From positions 1-35,273 of the forward strand of contig CAMWLG010000036.1 of assembly GCA_947175035.1 (NCBI GenBank): a stretch of DNA of 35,273 nucleotides, in the 5' to 3' direction. Shown in pieces: positions 25,698 through 33,587 of this stretch. The notes under the pieces were generated by a model. The model saw only the letters and a list, made by a program, of their open reading frames with translations, was not told where the DNA came from and did not search any database. The translations under genes and the position numbers were made by a program. Positions within the stretch are counted from its first letter, which is position 1, and each line of letters begins with the position of its first letter. The DNA comes from an uncultured Lachnospiraceae bacterium. Lineage in GTDB: Bacteria; Bacillota; Clostridia; Lachnospirales; Lachnospiraceae.

Positions 25698-26600
25698 ATG
25701 AGTTTTCCATTGGAAAAGAAAATGCTCTTTGTGTATAACCCGAAGGCTGGAAAAGCAAAAATTAGAAATAAGCTGGCGGATATTTTGGATGTGTTTGCGG
25801 AAGGCGGGTACGAAGTGACAGTCTACCCTACCGGCAAACAGGGAGATGCCACGGAGATTGTGGAGTGCAGGAAGCCAATCTACGATTTGATCGTATGCAG
25901 CGGCGGCGACGGCACGCTGGACGAGGTGGTCACGGGCATGATGCGCAGCAGTTTTCACACCCCGATCGGATATATTCCCGCAGGAAGCACCAATGATTTT
26001 GGGGGAAGTCTGAACTTGCCCAAGAACATGGTGAGCGCAGCGAGGAAGATTGTTGAGGGAAGGAACTTTCCGTGTGATATAGGGGCCTTTAACAAAGATG
26101 TGTTTGTATACATAGCGGCATTTGGGATTTTTACGGAGGTCTCTTATGAGACAGATCAGGATATTAAAAATGTGCTAGGGCATATGGCGTATGTGTTGGA
26201 GGGAATGAAACGTCTCTCCACGGTTCGCTCCTATCATATGAAAGTCACTTGCGAGGATCAGGTCATAGAGGATGATTTTATCTTTGGCATGATTACGAAT
26301 TCTGTCTCCGTGGGCGGTTTTAAGAATATTACCGGCAAACATGTGAAACTGGATGACGGCGTGTTTGAGGTCACGCTGATCAGGGCGCCGGGGAATCCTG
26401 TAGAGCTGAATCAGATCATGCTCTCGCTGCTGAATCGGGATATTGACACCAATCTTATGTACTGTTTTCGCACTGCTGATCTGCGGTTGGAGTCACAGGA
26501 GGATGTGGCTTGGACATTGGATGGCGAGAACGGGGGGAGCCATCAGGATGTATATATCAGGAACTGCCATCAGGCAGTGGAAATACGCGTGGCGGAATAA
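25698..26600 (+). CDS. diacylglycerol kinase / lipid kinase family protein (YegS/DagK type)
   Basis: A 300-residue soluble lipid kinase-like protein. The N-terminal catalytic domain has NPKAGK (14-19), the nucleotide-binding GGDGTLDEVV, and PAGSTNDFGGSL, the family signature region. The C-terminal part is beta-rich and includes DDGVFEVTLIR. It probably phosphorylates diacylglycerol or a related lipid at the membrane; which lipid cannot be decided. GGAGG lies 6 bases before ATG 25698; the longer frame from 25668 lacks a site. The terminator before it and no promoter of strong quality suggest it begins a new small unit, with fba downstream having its own promoter. Confidence 0.88.
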   Translation: MSFPLEKKMLFVYNPKAGKAKIRNKLADILDVFAEGGYEVTVYPTGKQGDATEIVECRKPIYDLIVCSGGDGTLDEVVTGMMRSSFHTPIGYIPAGSTNDFGGSLNLPKNMVSAARKIVEGRNFPCDIGAFNKDVFVYIAAFGIFTEVSYETDQDIKNVLGHMAYVLEGMKRLSTVRSYHMKVTCEDQVIEDDFIFGMITNSVSVGGFKNITGKHVKLDDGVFEVTLIRAPGNPVELNQIMLSLLNRDIDTNLMYCFRTADLRLESQEDVAWTLDGENGGSHQDVYIRNCHQAVEIRVAE

Positions 26601-26631
26601 TTTTTGAATTAACAGAATGGTATTTTTTGTA

Positions 26632-26660
26632 TTTTCATTTTGGACGAGTTGTGCTATACT
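26632..26660 (+). promoter_or_regulatory. fba promoter (extended -10)
   Basis: An extended -10, TG-TGC-TATACT ending at 26660, with a weak -35 TTTTCA at 26632-26637 and 17 bases between. A leader of about 90 bases follows before the fba start; I see no clear hairpin-terminator or known riboswitch in it. Confidence 0.5.
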
Positions 26661-26759
26661 ATACACGGAGGCGGCGGGACTGGCTGTGAAGGGCAGAATT
26701 TCGAGGTCAGGTCGCTGTTGATTTATAAGAAAAATGAGTAAAAATTGGAGGGAAAGAGT

Positions 26760-27626
26760 ATGTTAGTATCTGCAACCGAAATGCTGAAAAAGGCAAAGGC
26801 TGGACACTATGCAGTGGGCCAGTTCAATATCAACAATCTGGAGTGGACAAAGTCCATCCTGCTCACCGCAAAAGAGTGCAGGTCTCCTGTGATCCTTGGC
26901 GTGTCTGAGGGCGCTGGAAAGTATATGGGTGGCTATCATGCGGTAGTCGGCATGGTGAACGGACTGTTGAAAGATTTGGATATCGATGTTCCCGTTGCGC
27001 TGCATCTGGATCACGGCAGCTTTGAGGGATGCTACAAGTGTATTGAGGCAGGTTTTTCTTCCATTATGTTTGACGGTTCTCATTATCCCATTGATGAAAA
27101 TGTGACAAAGACTACCGAGTTGGTGAAGGCTGCACATGGCAAGGGGCTCTCTATCGAGGCCGAGGTTGGTTCTATCGGCGGCGAGGAAGACGGTGTTGTA
27201 GGTATGGGCGAGTGTGCTGATCCTAAGGAGTGTAAAGCAATCGCTGATCTGGGTGTTGATTTCCTGGCAGCAGGTATCGGCAACATTCACGGCAAATATC
27301 CTGCAAACTGGAAAGGACTCAGCTTTGAGACTCTGGATGCGGTTCAGCAATTGACAGGGGAGCTTCCTCTGGTGCTTCACGGCGGTACAGGCATCCCTGC
27401 TGATATGATCAAGAAGGCAATCTCTCTCGGCGTTGCTAAGATCAATGTAAATACAGAGTGTCAGTTGGCATTCCAGGACGCTACCCGTAAATATATCGAG
27501 GCAGGCAAGGACTTGGAGGGCAAGGGCTTTGATCCCCGTAAGCTTCTGGCGCCCGGTGCGGAGGCTATCAAGGCTACAGTGAAGGAAAAAATGGAATTGT
27601 TCGGTTCTGTAGGTAAGGCTGAATAA
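26760..27626 (+). CDS. fba: class II fructose-1,6-bisphosphate aldolase
   Basis: Cleaves fructose-1,6-bisphosphate to dihydroxyacetone phosphate and glyceraldehyde-3-phosphate in glycolysis, using zinc. The 288 residues show GQFNINNLEW near the start, the catalytic Asp84 and metal ligand His85 in HLDHG, and His177 in NIHGKYP. His207 lies in LHGGTG, the phosphate-binding region. Close relatives in the family act on tagatose bisphosphate; NIHGKYP and the sequence around it suit the fructose type, but the distinction is not certain. GGAGG precedes ATG 26760; a TTG at 26745 is an artefact of the open frame. It is closed by a strong terminator. Confidence 0.93.
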   Translation: MLVSATEMLKKAKAGHYAVGQFNINNLEWTKSILLTAKECRSPVILGVSEGAGKYMGGYHAVVGMVNGLLKDLDIDVPVALHLDHGSFEGCYKCIEAGFSSIMFDGSHYPIDENVTKTTELVKAAHGKGLSIEAEVGSIGGEEDGVVGMGECADPKECKAIADLGVDFLAAGIGNIHGKYPANWKGLSFETLDAVQQLTGELPLVLHGGTGIPADMIKKAISLGVAKINVNTECQLAFQDATRKYIEAGKDLEGKGFDPRKLLAPGAEAIKATVKEKMELFGSVGKAE

Positions 27627-27666
27627 GTTTGGAAGTAAACTTCAAAATTTAAGAATAGCAATTAAA

Positions 27667-27711
27667 AAGAGCTGCTGCATGGCTGATTTCCAGTATCATG
27701 CAGTAGCTCTT
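27667..27711. terminator. bidirectional terminator between fba and the symporter gene
   Basis: AAGAGCTGCTGCATG (27667-27681) pairs with CATGCAGTAGCTCTT (27697-27711), a 15-bp stem with one G-U pair. The minus-strand side is followed by TTTTTAAT, the plus side by CTTTG, so it works best for the symporter transcript. Confidence 0.85.
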
Positions 27712-27733
27712 CTTTGCGTAGATCCGACAGTAT

Positions 27734-29194
27734 TTAATCTACATCTTCGCCGCCCACGGTCTCTTTGCCCTCTTTCACGCGCTGTATATAATCCTTGGTC
27801 ATCTGTATCACCTGACCCGAAAGCAGGGTGACGGCAACCAGGTTTGGCAATGCCATAAAGCCGTTGAAGGTGTCGGAGATATCTACCACCAAATCCAGGG
27901 AAGCATTACACCCAAGGAAGATGATCAGGATGAATACCAGCTTATAAACAGGCACGATTTTCAATCCAAACAGATACTCAATGGCGCGCTCGCCGTAGTA
28001 TGACCATCCCAGGATGGTTGAGAAGGCAAACAGCATCACGGCGATGGAGATAAATTTTCCGCCCAGCGGGCCAAAAACAGACTCAAACGCGGAACTGGTC
28101 AACGCCACGCCGGAGGGGAGACCCGCATCCGCCAGATCTATACCGTTGATGGCGCATTGCTCATAAACGGCCATGTCATACACACCAGAGCAGAGAATGG
28201 TGAGAGCAGTCATTGTACATACAATGATCGTATCGGCAAATACCTCGAAGATTCCCCACATGCCTTGCACTACCGGCTCCTTTACATCAGATGCGGAGTG
28301 CACCATCACGGAGGAACCCAAGCCTGCTTCGTTGGAGAACACGCCTCGGGAAATGCCTCGTTTCATGGCTACCATAATCGTAAAGCCCGCGACGCCGCCA
28401 CCCATGGAAGAGAAATTAAATGCATTGCCGAAAATCAAAGCAAAAGCGGAGGGGACTGCTGTGATATTACATCCAATAACCACTAGTGCGCCGACAATAT
28501 ACGTAATTGCCATGAAGGGTACGATCTTCTCCGTCACGGAGGCAATACGCTTGATACCGCCCACGATGACCAGACCCGCTAAGAACATTACGATCACAGC
28601 TGTCACCCAGTTGGGGATGCCAAAGGAATTCTCTAATCCGTTTGCAATTTCATTGCCCTGTGACATATTGCCGATACCAAAGGAGGCGAATACACAGAAG
28701 ACAGAGAAAATCACAGCGAGCCATTTCCAACCAAGTCCTTTTTCTATGTAAATCATGGCGCCGCCAATCCAGTTTCCCTTTTCATTTCTGTAGCGGTATT
28801 TGATTCCCAGCGTGTTCTCGGCATAGTTGGTCATCATCCCCAGAAAAGCGGAAAGCCACATCCAGAAGATCGCGCCGGGGCCGCCCAGAGCTAACGCCAC
28901 AGCCACGCCGGAAATATTGCCCACGCCGATGGTGGCGGCAAGTGCCGTACATAGTGATTGAAACTGTGAGATGGAATGTTTGTCGTCCGTGCGAAGAACC
29001 TTCTTATTTCCTTTTTTAAAAATGGATAGGAAGGTCACATCCAGCCAGTATTTGACGTGTGTAATCTGAAATACCTTGGTGCGGACGGTAAACATCAGGC
29101 CAACGAGCAAAAAGAATACCAGCATGTATGGCCCCCAGATGAAATTGTTCAACACGCCGTTGACTTTTTCAATTGTTCCTATTATTTGTTCCAT
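27734..29194 (-). CDS. sodium:alanine/glycine symporter (AGCS family)
   Basis: An integral membrane amino-acid importer driven by the sodium gradient. The 486 residues alternate hydrophobic helices (about 10-11) with short loops. The AGCS signatures are present: LCTALAATIGVGNISGVAVAL (early helix, about 80-100), GGPGAIFWMW, and SNEAGLGSS in the middle, followed by FEVFADTIIVCTMTAL. Family members take alanine, glycine or related small amino acids; substrate is not resolved. AAGGAAAA precedes the ATG at 29194. It is monocistronic with its own promoter and a hairpin in its leader, next to an XRE regulator on the same strand. Confidence 0.93.
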   Translation of the reverse strand: MEQIIGTIEKVNGVLNNFIWGPYMLVFFLLVGLMFTVRTKVFQITHVKYWLDVTFLSIFKKGNKKVLRTDDKHSISQFQSLCTALAATIGVGNISGVAVALALGGPGAIFWMWLSAFLGMMTNYAENTLGIKYRYRNEKGNWIGGAMIYIEKGLGWKWLAVIFSVFCVFASFGIGNMSQGNEIANGLENSFGIPNWVTAVIVMFLAGLVIVGGIKRIASVTEKIVPFMAITYIVGALVVIGCNITAVPSAFALIFGNAFNFSSMGGGVAGFTIMVAMKRGISRGVFSNEAGLGSSVMVHSASDVKEPVVQGMWGIFEVFADTIIVCTMTALTILCSGVYDMAVYEQCAINGIDLADAGLPSGVALTSSAFESVFGPLGGKFISIAVMLFAFSTILGWSYYGERAIEYLFGLKIVPVYKLVFILIIFLGCNASLDLVVDISDTFNGFMALPNLVAVTLLSGQVIQMTKDYIQRVKEGKETVGGEDVD

Positions 29195-29217
29195 AGATAT
29201 TTTCCTTTCATAAATAA

Positions 29218-29247
29218 AGACATAATGAACATTGCATCATTACGTCT
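29218..29247 (-). promoter_or_regulatory. leader hairpin upstream of the symporter gene
   Basis: Minus-strand AGACGTAATGA pairs with TCATTATGTCT (11 bp, one G-U pair, loop of 8) and is followed by TTTATTTA just before the ribosome binding site. It may be an attenuator or a block on translation initiation. Function is inferred from shape and place. Confidence 0.45.
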
Positions 29248-29260
29248 CTGTAATATGTTT

Positions 29261-29289
29261 ATCATAATATAAAATATACCTAAGGTCAA
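29261..29289 (-). promoter_or_regulatory. symporter gene promoter
   Basis: Minus strand TTGACC (-35, 29289-29284), 17 bases, TATGAT (-10, 29266-29261). Good vegetative promoter. Confidence 0.7.
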
Positions 29290-29313
29290 CCAATTCTCTA
29301 AAAATGACACGAG

Positions 29314-30054
29314 TTACTCTCGTATCTTGGAGAGAACATGTCCAAAATTGACCCACTTATCACTGTCGTCCGAATCAGAATCATCCAAGGTAAAGGTTAA
29401 GCCATATCCGTTCAAGGGCTCCAAGGTACAAGGGTCTGCCTGGCAGAATTTACGTATATATGCCTGCCGTTCTTCTTTATTGATAAAGATACCCGTGTCG
29501 CCGTCCCGGGGAGCCGACTGGGACAATAATAGAATATCTCCGTTGCAGTATACGGGGCGTAGATGGTTGCTGGTAATCCTTATTGCACACTGCAATCTCG
29601 CGCCAAAGAGCTTGCGGTAGGGGGCAATGTTGAGTTTCTCGATATGCATGGAATCCCAGATCATCCCATCCTCCAAATTTCCTGTGGGGGTCAGCAAATC
29701 GACATAATCATCCTCGATTTCTACGGGTAATTGCCCAAGAAATGACAATTCCAAATCAATAACACTTGTTACGAAGCGCAGCTGGGAAGGCGTCAAATCT
29801 CTTAACTTGCCAACAACCTGCATTAACTCCGTGGCGACACATCCACAAAGTTCAAAAGCCCATTTGCCAGTAAGTTTGTGCGCTCGATAGGCGGTATAAA
29901 GATCTACTTTTGAGATTTCTCCAGAAATCAGTTTCTTGTATGTGGAGACAGAAATTTCCAGTTTCTTTGCCATTTGGATTTGAGTGAGACCTAGAGCAGT
30001 ACGTTCCCGCTCCAGGCTGTCAATAAAGTTACTTACAATTTCTAACCTTGTCAT
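29314..30054 (-). CDS. XRE-family regulator with degenerate S24/LexA-like domain
   Basis: A 246-residue repressor-like protein. The N-terminal helix-turn-helix is at about 19-45 (LGLTQIQMAKKLEISVSTYK). The C-terminal half (about 155-245) follows the LexA/CI S24 pattern: in active peptidases the Ser-Met-x-Pro-(4)-Gly-Asp block has a catalytic Ser; here the block reads HLRPVYCNGD, with His instead. The later catalytic Lys position reads IRKF, Arg in place of Lys. So self-cleavage is unlikely and the domain may only dimerise or sense a ligand. It ends with a Ser/Asp-rich stretch. Minus-strand gene behind the AT-rich region with an AAAGTG inverted repeat. Confidence 0.8.
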   Translation of the reverse strand: MTRLEIVSNFIDSLERERTALGLTQIQMAKKLEISVSTYKKLISGEISKVDLYTAYRAHKLTGKWAFELCGCVATELMQVVGKLRDLTPSQLRFVTSVIDLELSFLGQLPVEIEDDYVDLLTPTGNLEDGMIWDSMHIEKLNIAPYRKLFGARLQCAIRITSNHLRPVYCNGDILLLSQSAPRDGDTGIFINKEERQAYIRKFCQADPCTLEPLNGYGLTFTLDDSDSDDSDKWVNFGHVLSKIRE

Positions 30055-30115
30055 AATGCACTTCCTGACCTCTTTTGTAAAGAAACGTTGCTATATAGTA
30101 ATCAATGACCAATAT

Positions 30116-30136
30116 AAAGTGTAAAAATATCACTTT
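30116..30136. promoter_or_regulatory. inverted repeat AAAGTG-N9-CACTTT upstream of the XRE gene
   Basis: Two perfect 6-base half-sites separated by 9 AT-rich bases, 61 bases upstream of the XRE start, near a possible -35 TTTACA on the minus strand. A candidate operator for the adjacent regulator. No other copy of this repeat was noticed in the window. Confidence 0.45.
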
Positions 30137-30242
30137 GTACTATTATATTAGTCGGGAAATAAAATTGCAAGTGTTTTTTAAAATATGGGGATTATGGAGA
30201 CAAAATAATAAAAGGTGTTATGGAATAGACGTGTAGCAAAAC
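30137..30242. other. AT-rich intergenic sequence with no clear feature
   Basis: Part of the 390-base gap between the XRE gene and cyclophilin. I see no coding region, tRNA or recognised riboswitch here. Confidence 0.5.
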
Positions 30243-30267
30243 GGGGATTTTATAGAAAAAAATCCCC
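30243..30267. repeat. hairpin GGGGATTTT/AAAATCCCC
   Basis: A perfect 9-bp stem with a 7-base loop, 11 bases from another hairpin at 30279-30306. In the minus direction it is followed by GTTTTGCT, so it may add to termination of the cyclophilin transcript. Confidence 0.45.
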
Positions 30268-30278
30268 AAAAAGGGAGG

Positions 30279-30306
30279 ATGCCAAAGAACCTGTGTCCTT
30301 TGGCAT
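30279..30306. terminator. hairpin ATGCCAAAG/CTTTGGCAT, possible terminator
   Basis: A perfect 9-bp stem with a 10-base loop in the gap after the cyclophilin gene. On the minus strand it is followed by CCTCCC and then TTTTT; on the plus strand by TTATTATG. Terminator function is probable but the T run is displaced. Confidence 0.45.
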
Positions 30307-30444
30307 TTATTATGAAAAAGTTTTTTAAACAAGTAACTGTCGCTTTTATGTTTATAGTATATGGTACAGAAATGGATAAAACATGATGTGGAATTGAAAA
30401 AACATTGAAAGAATTGTAAACAAAATATGAACAAAACAAATTAA

Positions 30445-30963
30445 CTAACAATGTTCGGGTTCCGGATAATCCACACCAAAGGTTTCCACAGTGACACTCT
30501 TCATCACCTGGTTTTCATAGGGTCTGTCATTGTAGGTGGGGGTTTCGGCGATGCGGTTCACCACATCCATACCTTCTATCACCTTTCCAAACGCCGCATA
30601 AGAGCCGTCCAGATGGGGCGCTTTCTTGTGCATGATGAAGAATTGGCTTCCTGCGGAGTCGGGGTGCATGGAGCGGGCCATGGAAAGCACGCCTTCCGTA
30701 TGCTTTAATTCATTCTCCACACCGTTTTGGGAGAACTCACCCTTGATATTGTAGCCTGGGCCGCCCATACCAGAACCCTCGGGGCAGCCGCCCTGAATCA
30801 TGAAGCCCTTGATGACGCGGTGAAAAATTAATCCGTCATAGAAACCTTTGTTGATCAGGCTGATAAAATTGTTTACGGAGATGGGGGCAATCTCGGGGTA
30901 TAGTTCCGCCTTGATGACGCCGCCATCTTCCATAGTAATAGTAACAATAGGATTTTGTGCCAT
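30445..30963 (-). CDS. cyclophilin-type peptidyl-prolyl cis-trans isomerase
   Basis: A 172-residue cytoplasmic folding catalyst with no signal peptide. Cyclophilin motifs are in order: TVNNFISL-like (SVNNFISLINKGFYDG), catalytic arginine in IFHRVIKGFMIQGG, GEFSQNGVENELKHTEGVLS, and SQFFIMHKKAPHLDG followed by AFGKVIEGMDVV. Length is normal for bacterial PpiB-type enzymes. GAGGG lies before the ATG at 30963. The gene is divergent from the GNAT gene; the gap carries a hairpin with a plus-strand T run at 31004-31031, but no clear promoter was assigned. Confidence 0.93.
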   Translation of the reverse strand: MAQNPIVTITMEDGGVIKAELYPEIAPISVNNFISLINKGFYDGLIFHRVIKGFMIQGGCPEGSGMGGPGYNIKGEFSQNGVENELKHTEGVLSMARSMHPDSAGSQFFIMHKKAPHLDGSYAAFGKVIEGMDVVNRIAETPTYNDRPYENQVMKSVTVETFGVDYPEPEHC

Positions 30964-31078
30964 TTTTTTCCCTCTCTGTCTCTAAAATATTGTATACTGT
31001 ATTGGATGGTTTATTCATTCCATCCGTTTTTATTGTATCGTAGTCTGTGAAAAAGGTAAAGAGGAGAAAAAATTTCTT

Positions 31079-31933
31079 ATGTTCTATTTAAAAGAAGTGC
31101 GGATGGTGTTATCGGAGGCGGGTCGTCGGGAGAGCGGGGATGGCTTAAAGGACTTCATTCATGGCATCGAAGAAAATGGCATCAAATGCAGGGTGAATGA
31201 AATCCCGGAAGCGGACTGTATTGTTTCTGAAGGTACTCTGTGGATTACGGATATAGCAGAAGCTGCTGAAATACTGGTGACACGTGGCTGTGCGGCGCTT
31301 GCATATCTTCATAATAATAACAGACAGGAGAATTTTGCCATATGTCAGTACGCATGTGAGAGTTTGTCCGAGGAGACGGATGCTGTATATCTGGATCGGG
31401 TGTATCGCAGGTGCAAGGGGCTGCCATGGGATATTCTGAGGACGGCGCATTGTCTGGTTCGGGAGACCACAGTTGCGGATGTGGAGGCCTTTTATCGAAT
31501 TTACAGTGAGCCTTCCATTACCGAATATATGGACAGATTATATGAGAACCCGGAGGAGGAGAGGGCATATGCGCAGGATTATATTGATCAGGTCTATTGC
31601 TTTTACAATTTTGGAATATGGACGGTGGTGGAGCGGGAATCAGGCGAGGTGATCGGGCGCGCGGGTATCTGCTATCGGGAGGGCTATGAGACGCCGGAGC
31701 TGGGATTCGTGATCGGTGTGCCTTGGCAGGGGAGAGGTTATGCCACAGAGGTGTGCCAAGGGATTTTGGAATATGCACGTGAGGAATTGGGGATGACGGA
31801 GATCTTGGCGTTTGTGCAGCCGGGGAATCTGGCGTCCATACATGTGTGTGACAAGTTGGGCATGGAGAACCTGGGGCGGGTGGAGCTGCAGGGGCAGGAA
31901 TATATTGTTCGCGTCTGGAATGCAGATTTGTAA
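31079..31933 (+). CDS. GNAT N-acetyltransferase with an extra N-terminal domain
   Basis: A 284-residue fusion. Residues about 125-284 form a GNAT domain (RETTVADVEAFYRIY at its start, then GFVIGVPWQGRGYATEVCQG with the acetyl-CoA loop GRGYAT and AFVQPGNLASIHVCDKLG). Such enzymes transfer acetyl groups to amines; the substrate is unknown. Residues 1-120 are extra. Their strand/helix order (WITDIAEAAEILVTRGCAALAYL) looks like part of a HAD-type Rossmann fold without catalytic Asp residues, but this is by eye only. AGAGGAG lies 12 bases before the ATG at 31079; another in-frame ATG at 31103 has no better site. Confidence 0.8.
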   Translation: MFYLKEVRMVLSEAGRRESGDGLKDFIHGIEENGIKCRVNEIPEADCIVSEGTLWITDIAEAAEILVTRGCAALAYLHNNNRQENFAICQYACESLSEETDAVYLDRVYRRCKGLPWDILRTAHCLVRETTVADVEAFYRIYSEPSITEYMDRLYENPEEERAYAQDYIDQVYCFYNFGIWTVVERESGEVIGRAGICYREGYETPELGFVIGVPWQGRGYATEVCQGILEYAREELGMTEILAFVQPGNLASIHVCDKLGMENLGRVELQGQEYIVRVWNADL

Positions 31934-31976
31934 GTGAAACTGTAATTTGCGCACAAAAATAGGAATGTCATTTCCA

Positions 31977-32005
31977 TTTACAAAAAATGAAATATAATGT
32001 ATATT
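31977..32005 (+). promoter_or_regulatory. promoter of the lipoprotein gene
   Basis: TTTACA (-35, 31977-31982), 17 bases, TATATT (-10, 32000-32005), with a consensus-like TATAAT inside the spacer. Confidence 0.5.
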
Positions 32006-32082
32006 AATATTGCAACAATTCTTAGAAGAACCAGAAAAAATAGACTTTGATTACTTCATATATTAGTATGAGGAGCAGAAAT

Positions 32083-32520
32083 ATGAAAAAGATCTGTACA
32101 GGAGCAATATGCTGTATCATATTGGCATACACTTTATGTGGCTGTGGGAGGACTTCCGTTCGCACCACAGGAGATATTTTTTGTGGTGAGCGGACTGATG
32201 TTAAACGTGGGGTGGTTTACGGAGAACAAGAATATGAAGAGATATTATTGACTCCAGGACATTTTAAATCAGAGTACGACACGAAAGAAGATGCCGTTAA
32301 TGCCGTTATGCAGGAAAAACTTAAGCAGGTGTTGGAAGCGGAAGATGAAATCGAGCAGGCGGATATCTCTTTTTTAGATGATGAGCCAACCATTATGATT
32401 CAGCTGACCTATGCAGATAGTGTAATACAGGAGGATAGGGAAATTTCGGTAAAACATTTGGAAGAGGCTGTGCAGAAGATGTTTGAGGACAGAGAGGTTA
32501 TTGTCGAAATAAAAGAATAA
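32083..32520 (+). CDS. small lipoprotein of unknown function
   Basis: A 145-residue lipoprotein; signal peptide with lipobox LCGC and Cys21. The mature part is acidic, rich in Glu, with helical segments (KEDAVNAVMQEKLKQVLEA) and a strand pair (PTIMIQLTYADSVI). It might bind a partner or metal, but no motif shows it. I chose ATG 32083 because AGGAG lies 8 bases upstream and it begins a normal signal peptide; the open frame from 32047 adds residues before the basic start. It stands 36 bases before the MerR gene and could share its transcript. Confidence 0.75.
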   Translation: MKKICTGAICCIILAYTLCGCGRTSVRTTGDIFCGERTDVKRGVVYGEQEYEEILLTPGHFKSEYDTKEDAVNAVMQEKLKQVLEAEDEIEQADISFLDDEPTIMIQLTYADSVIQEDREISVKHLEEAVQKMFEDREVIVEIKE

Positions 32521-32556
32521 AGGCGGAGCTGCTGAAGAAATATCTGTGAGGGGAAG

Positions 32557-33399
32557 ATGGAATATACCACGAATGATTTGTCTAAAATATTGGATGTGTC
32601 CACCAACACCATCAGACGGTTTGAAGAGAAGGGATATCTGAACGCCATCCGAAATACGGACAACGGTTACCGGCAGTTTGATTCGTCCGACGTGGAGAGG
32701 CTGATGTATGTGGGGAAGTACCGCAAAGTCGGTTTTGGCCATCGGGACATCACTGAGCTGTTACAACAGGATATCGATAGTGTGAAGGAGCTTTTGGTCG
32801 AGAGAAAAGCGCAATTGGACGCTCAGATTGCGGAATATAAGGCGCTGAGCCACCTGCTGAAGGATGATATCGCTCTGATCAACCGTATCCGGGAATATGG
32901 TTTTGATCTCTTTGAGTTTGAGAGCAGTCCCTTTCATTATGTGCTCTATCAAAAGAGGGGAGAACTGTGTACGGAAGGATTGCAGGGCAGAGCGCTGCAA
33001 CGCTTTATGTCCACCTGTCCAGAGTTTGAGTATATTTATCTGTTTGACCGGGAAGATCTCCAGTCGGGAAATATGACTTGGAGCGCGGGAGTGGCGGCCA
33101 ATCAGATAATCACCAAAAAATATGGTGTGGATACGTCTTCACCGGTGGAGTCCTATGAGCGGCATTTATGTCTGATGCGCTTTGTGCGTGTGCCTTTGGA
33201 TTTTCTGAATGCGGAACAGATGGCGGTGGGCGAGTTGAAGAAGCTGATTTTTGATGATTTTCTGGAGTATATGGGAGAGCATGATTATATGCCCGCAGGA
33301 GATGTGTTGGCTTTGAAAATCGGACTCTCCAGAGAGAATGATCAGCAGTGGCAATATCTTCTGATTCATTTTCCTGTAGATAGAGCGGAAAACGAGTAA
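32557..33399 (+). CDS. MerR family transcriptional regulator with effector-binding domain
   Basis: A 280-residue regulator. The N-terminal MerR winged helix covers about 1-70: TTNDLSKILDVSTNTIRRFE is the helix-turn-helix, and GYRQFDSSDVERLMYV follows. A coiled-coil dimerisation helix spans about 75-115. The C-terminal part (about 120-280) has the layout of a GyrI-like or BmrR-like drug-binding domain, with a single-copy effector pocket. The ligand is unknown. GAGGGGAAG lies just before the ATG. No transporter is adjacent within the window; the lipoprotein upstream may be its partner. A terminator follows. Confidence 0.85.
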   Translation: MEYTTNDLSKILDVSTNTIRRFEEKGYLNAIRNTDNGYRQFDSSDVERLMYVGKYRKVGFGHRDITELLQQDIDSVKELLVERKAQLDAQIAEYKALSHLLKDDIALINRIREYGFDLFEFESSPFHYVLYQKRGELCTEGLQGRALQRFMSTCPEFEYIYLFDREDLQSGNMTWSAGVAANQIITKKYGVDTSSPVESYERHLCLMRFVRVPLDFLNAEQMAVGELKKLIFDDFLEYMGEHDYMPAGDVLALKIGLSRENDQQWQYLLIHFPVDRAENE

Positions 33400-33407
33400 T
33401 CGATAAC

Positions 33408-33451
33408 AAAGGACCGGTTAGGCATTTTTGACAATGCGGCCAGTCCTTTTT
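33408..33451 (+). terminator. rho-independent terminator after the MerR gene
   Basis: AAAGGACCGG (33408-33417) pairs with CCAGTCCTTT (33440-33449), with one mismatch. An inner GCAT/ATGC pair and a T run ending at 33451 complete the structure. Confidence 0.75.
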
Positions 33452-33496
33452 CAACTCAGCTCCCAGAGTTATCTGTCAGGTGAAAATGTAAAGTGA

Positions 33497-33524
33497 TTGA
33501 AAATTGCAGGAAATGCGCTATAAT
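33497..33524 (+). promoter_or_regulatory. pectate lyase promoter
   Basis: TTGAAA (-35, 33497-33502), 16 bases, TATAAT (-10, 33519-33524), about 64 bases before the start codon. I see no cre site around it. Confidence 0.65.
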
Positions 33525-33587
33525 AAAAATACATATAGAAATTTCTGTCTCACCGGATTATTTGGACAGATGGGAAAGGAGAGAAGC

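Noticed and set aside
26661..26759. Riboswitch in the fba leader
   Set aside because: The leader is GC-richer than its surroundings, but I could not form a convincing conserved fold.
30312..30386. 24-codon open frame starting MKKFFKQVTVAFMFIVYG
   Set aside because: Looks like a signal peptide start but has no ribosome binding site and no downstream protein; too short to support.
31004..31031. GGATGG/CCATCC hairpin followed by five Ts on the plus strand
   Set aside because: Lies between divergent genes where no plus-strand transcript needs ending; possibly chance or part of a promoter region.
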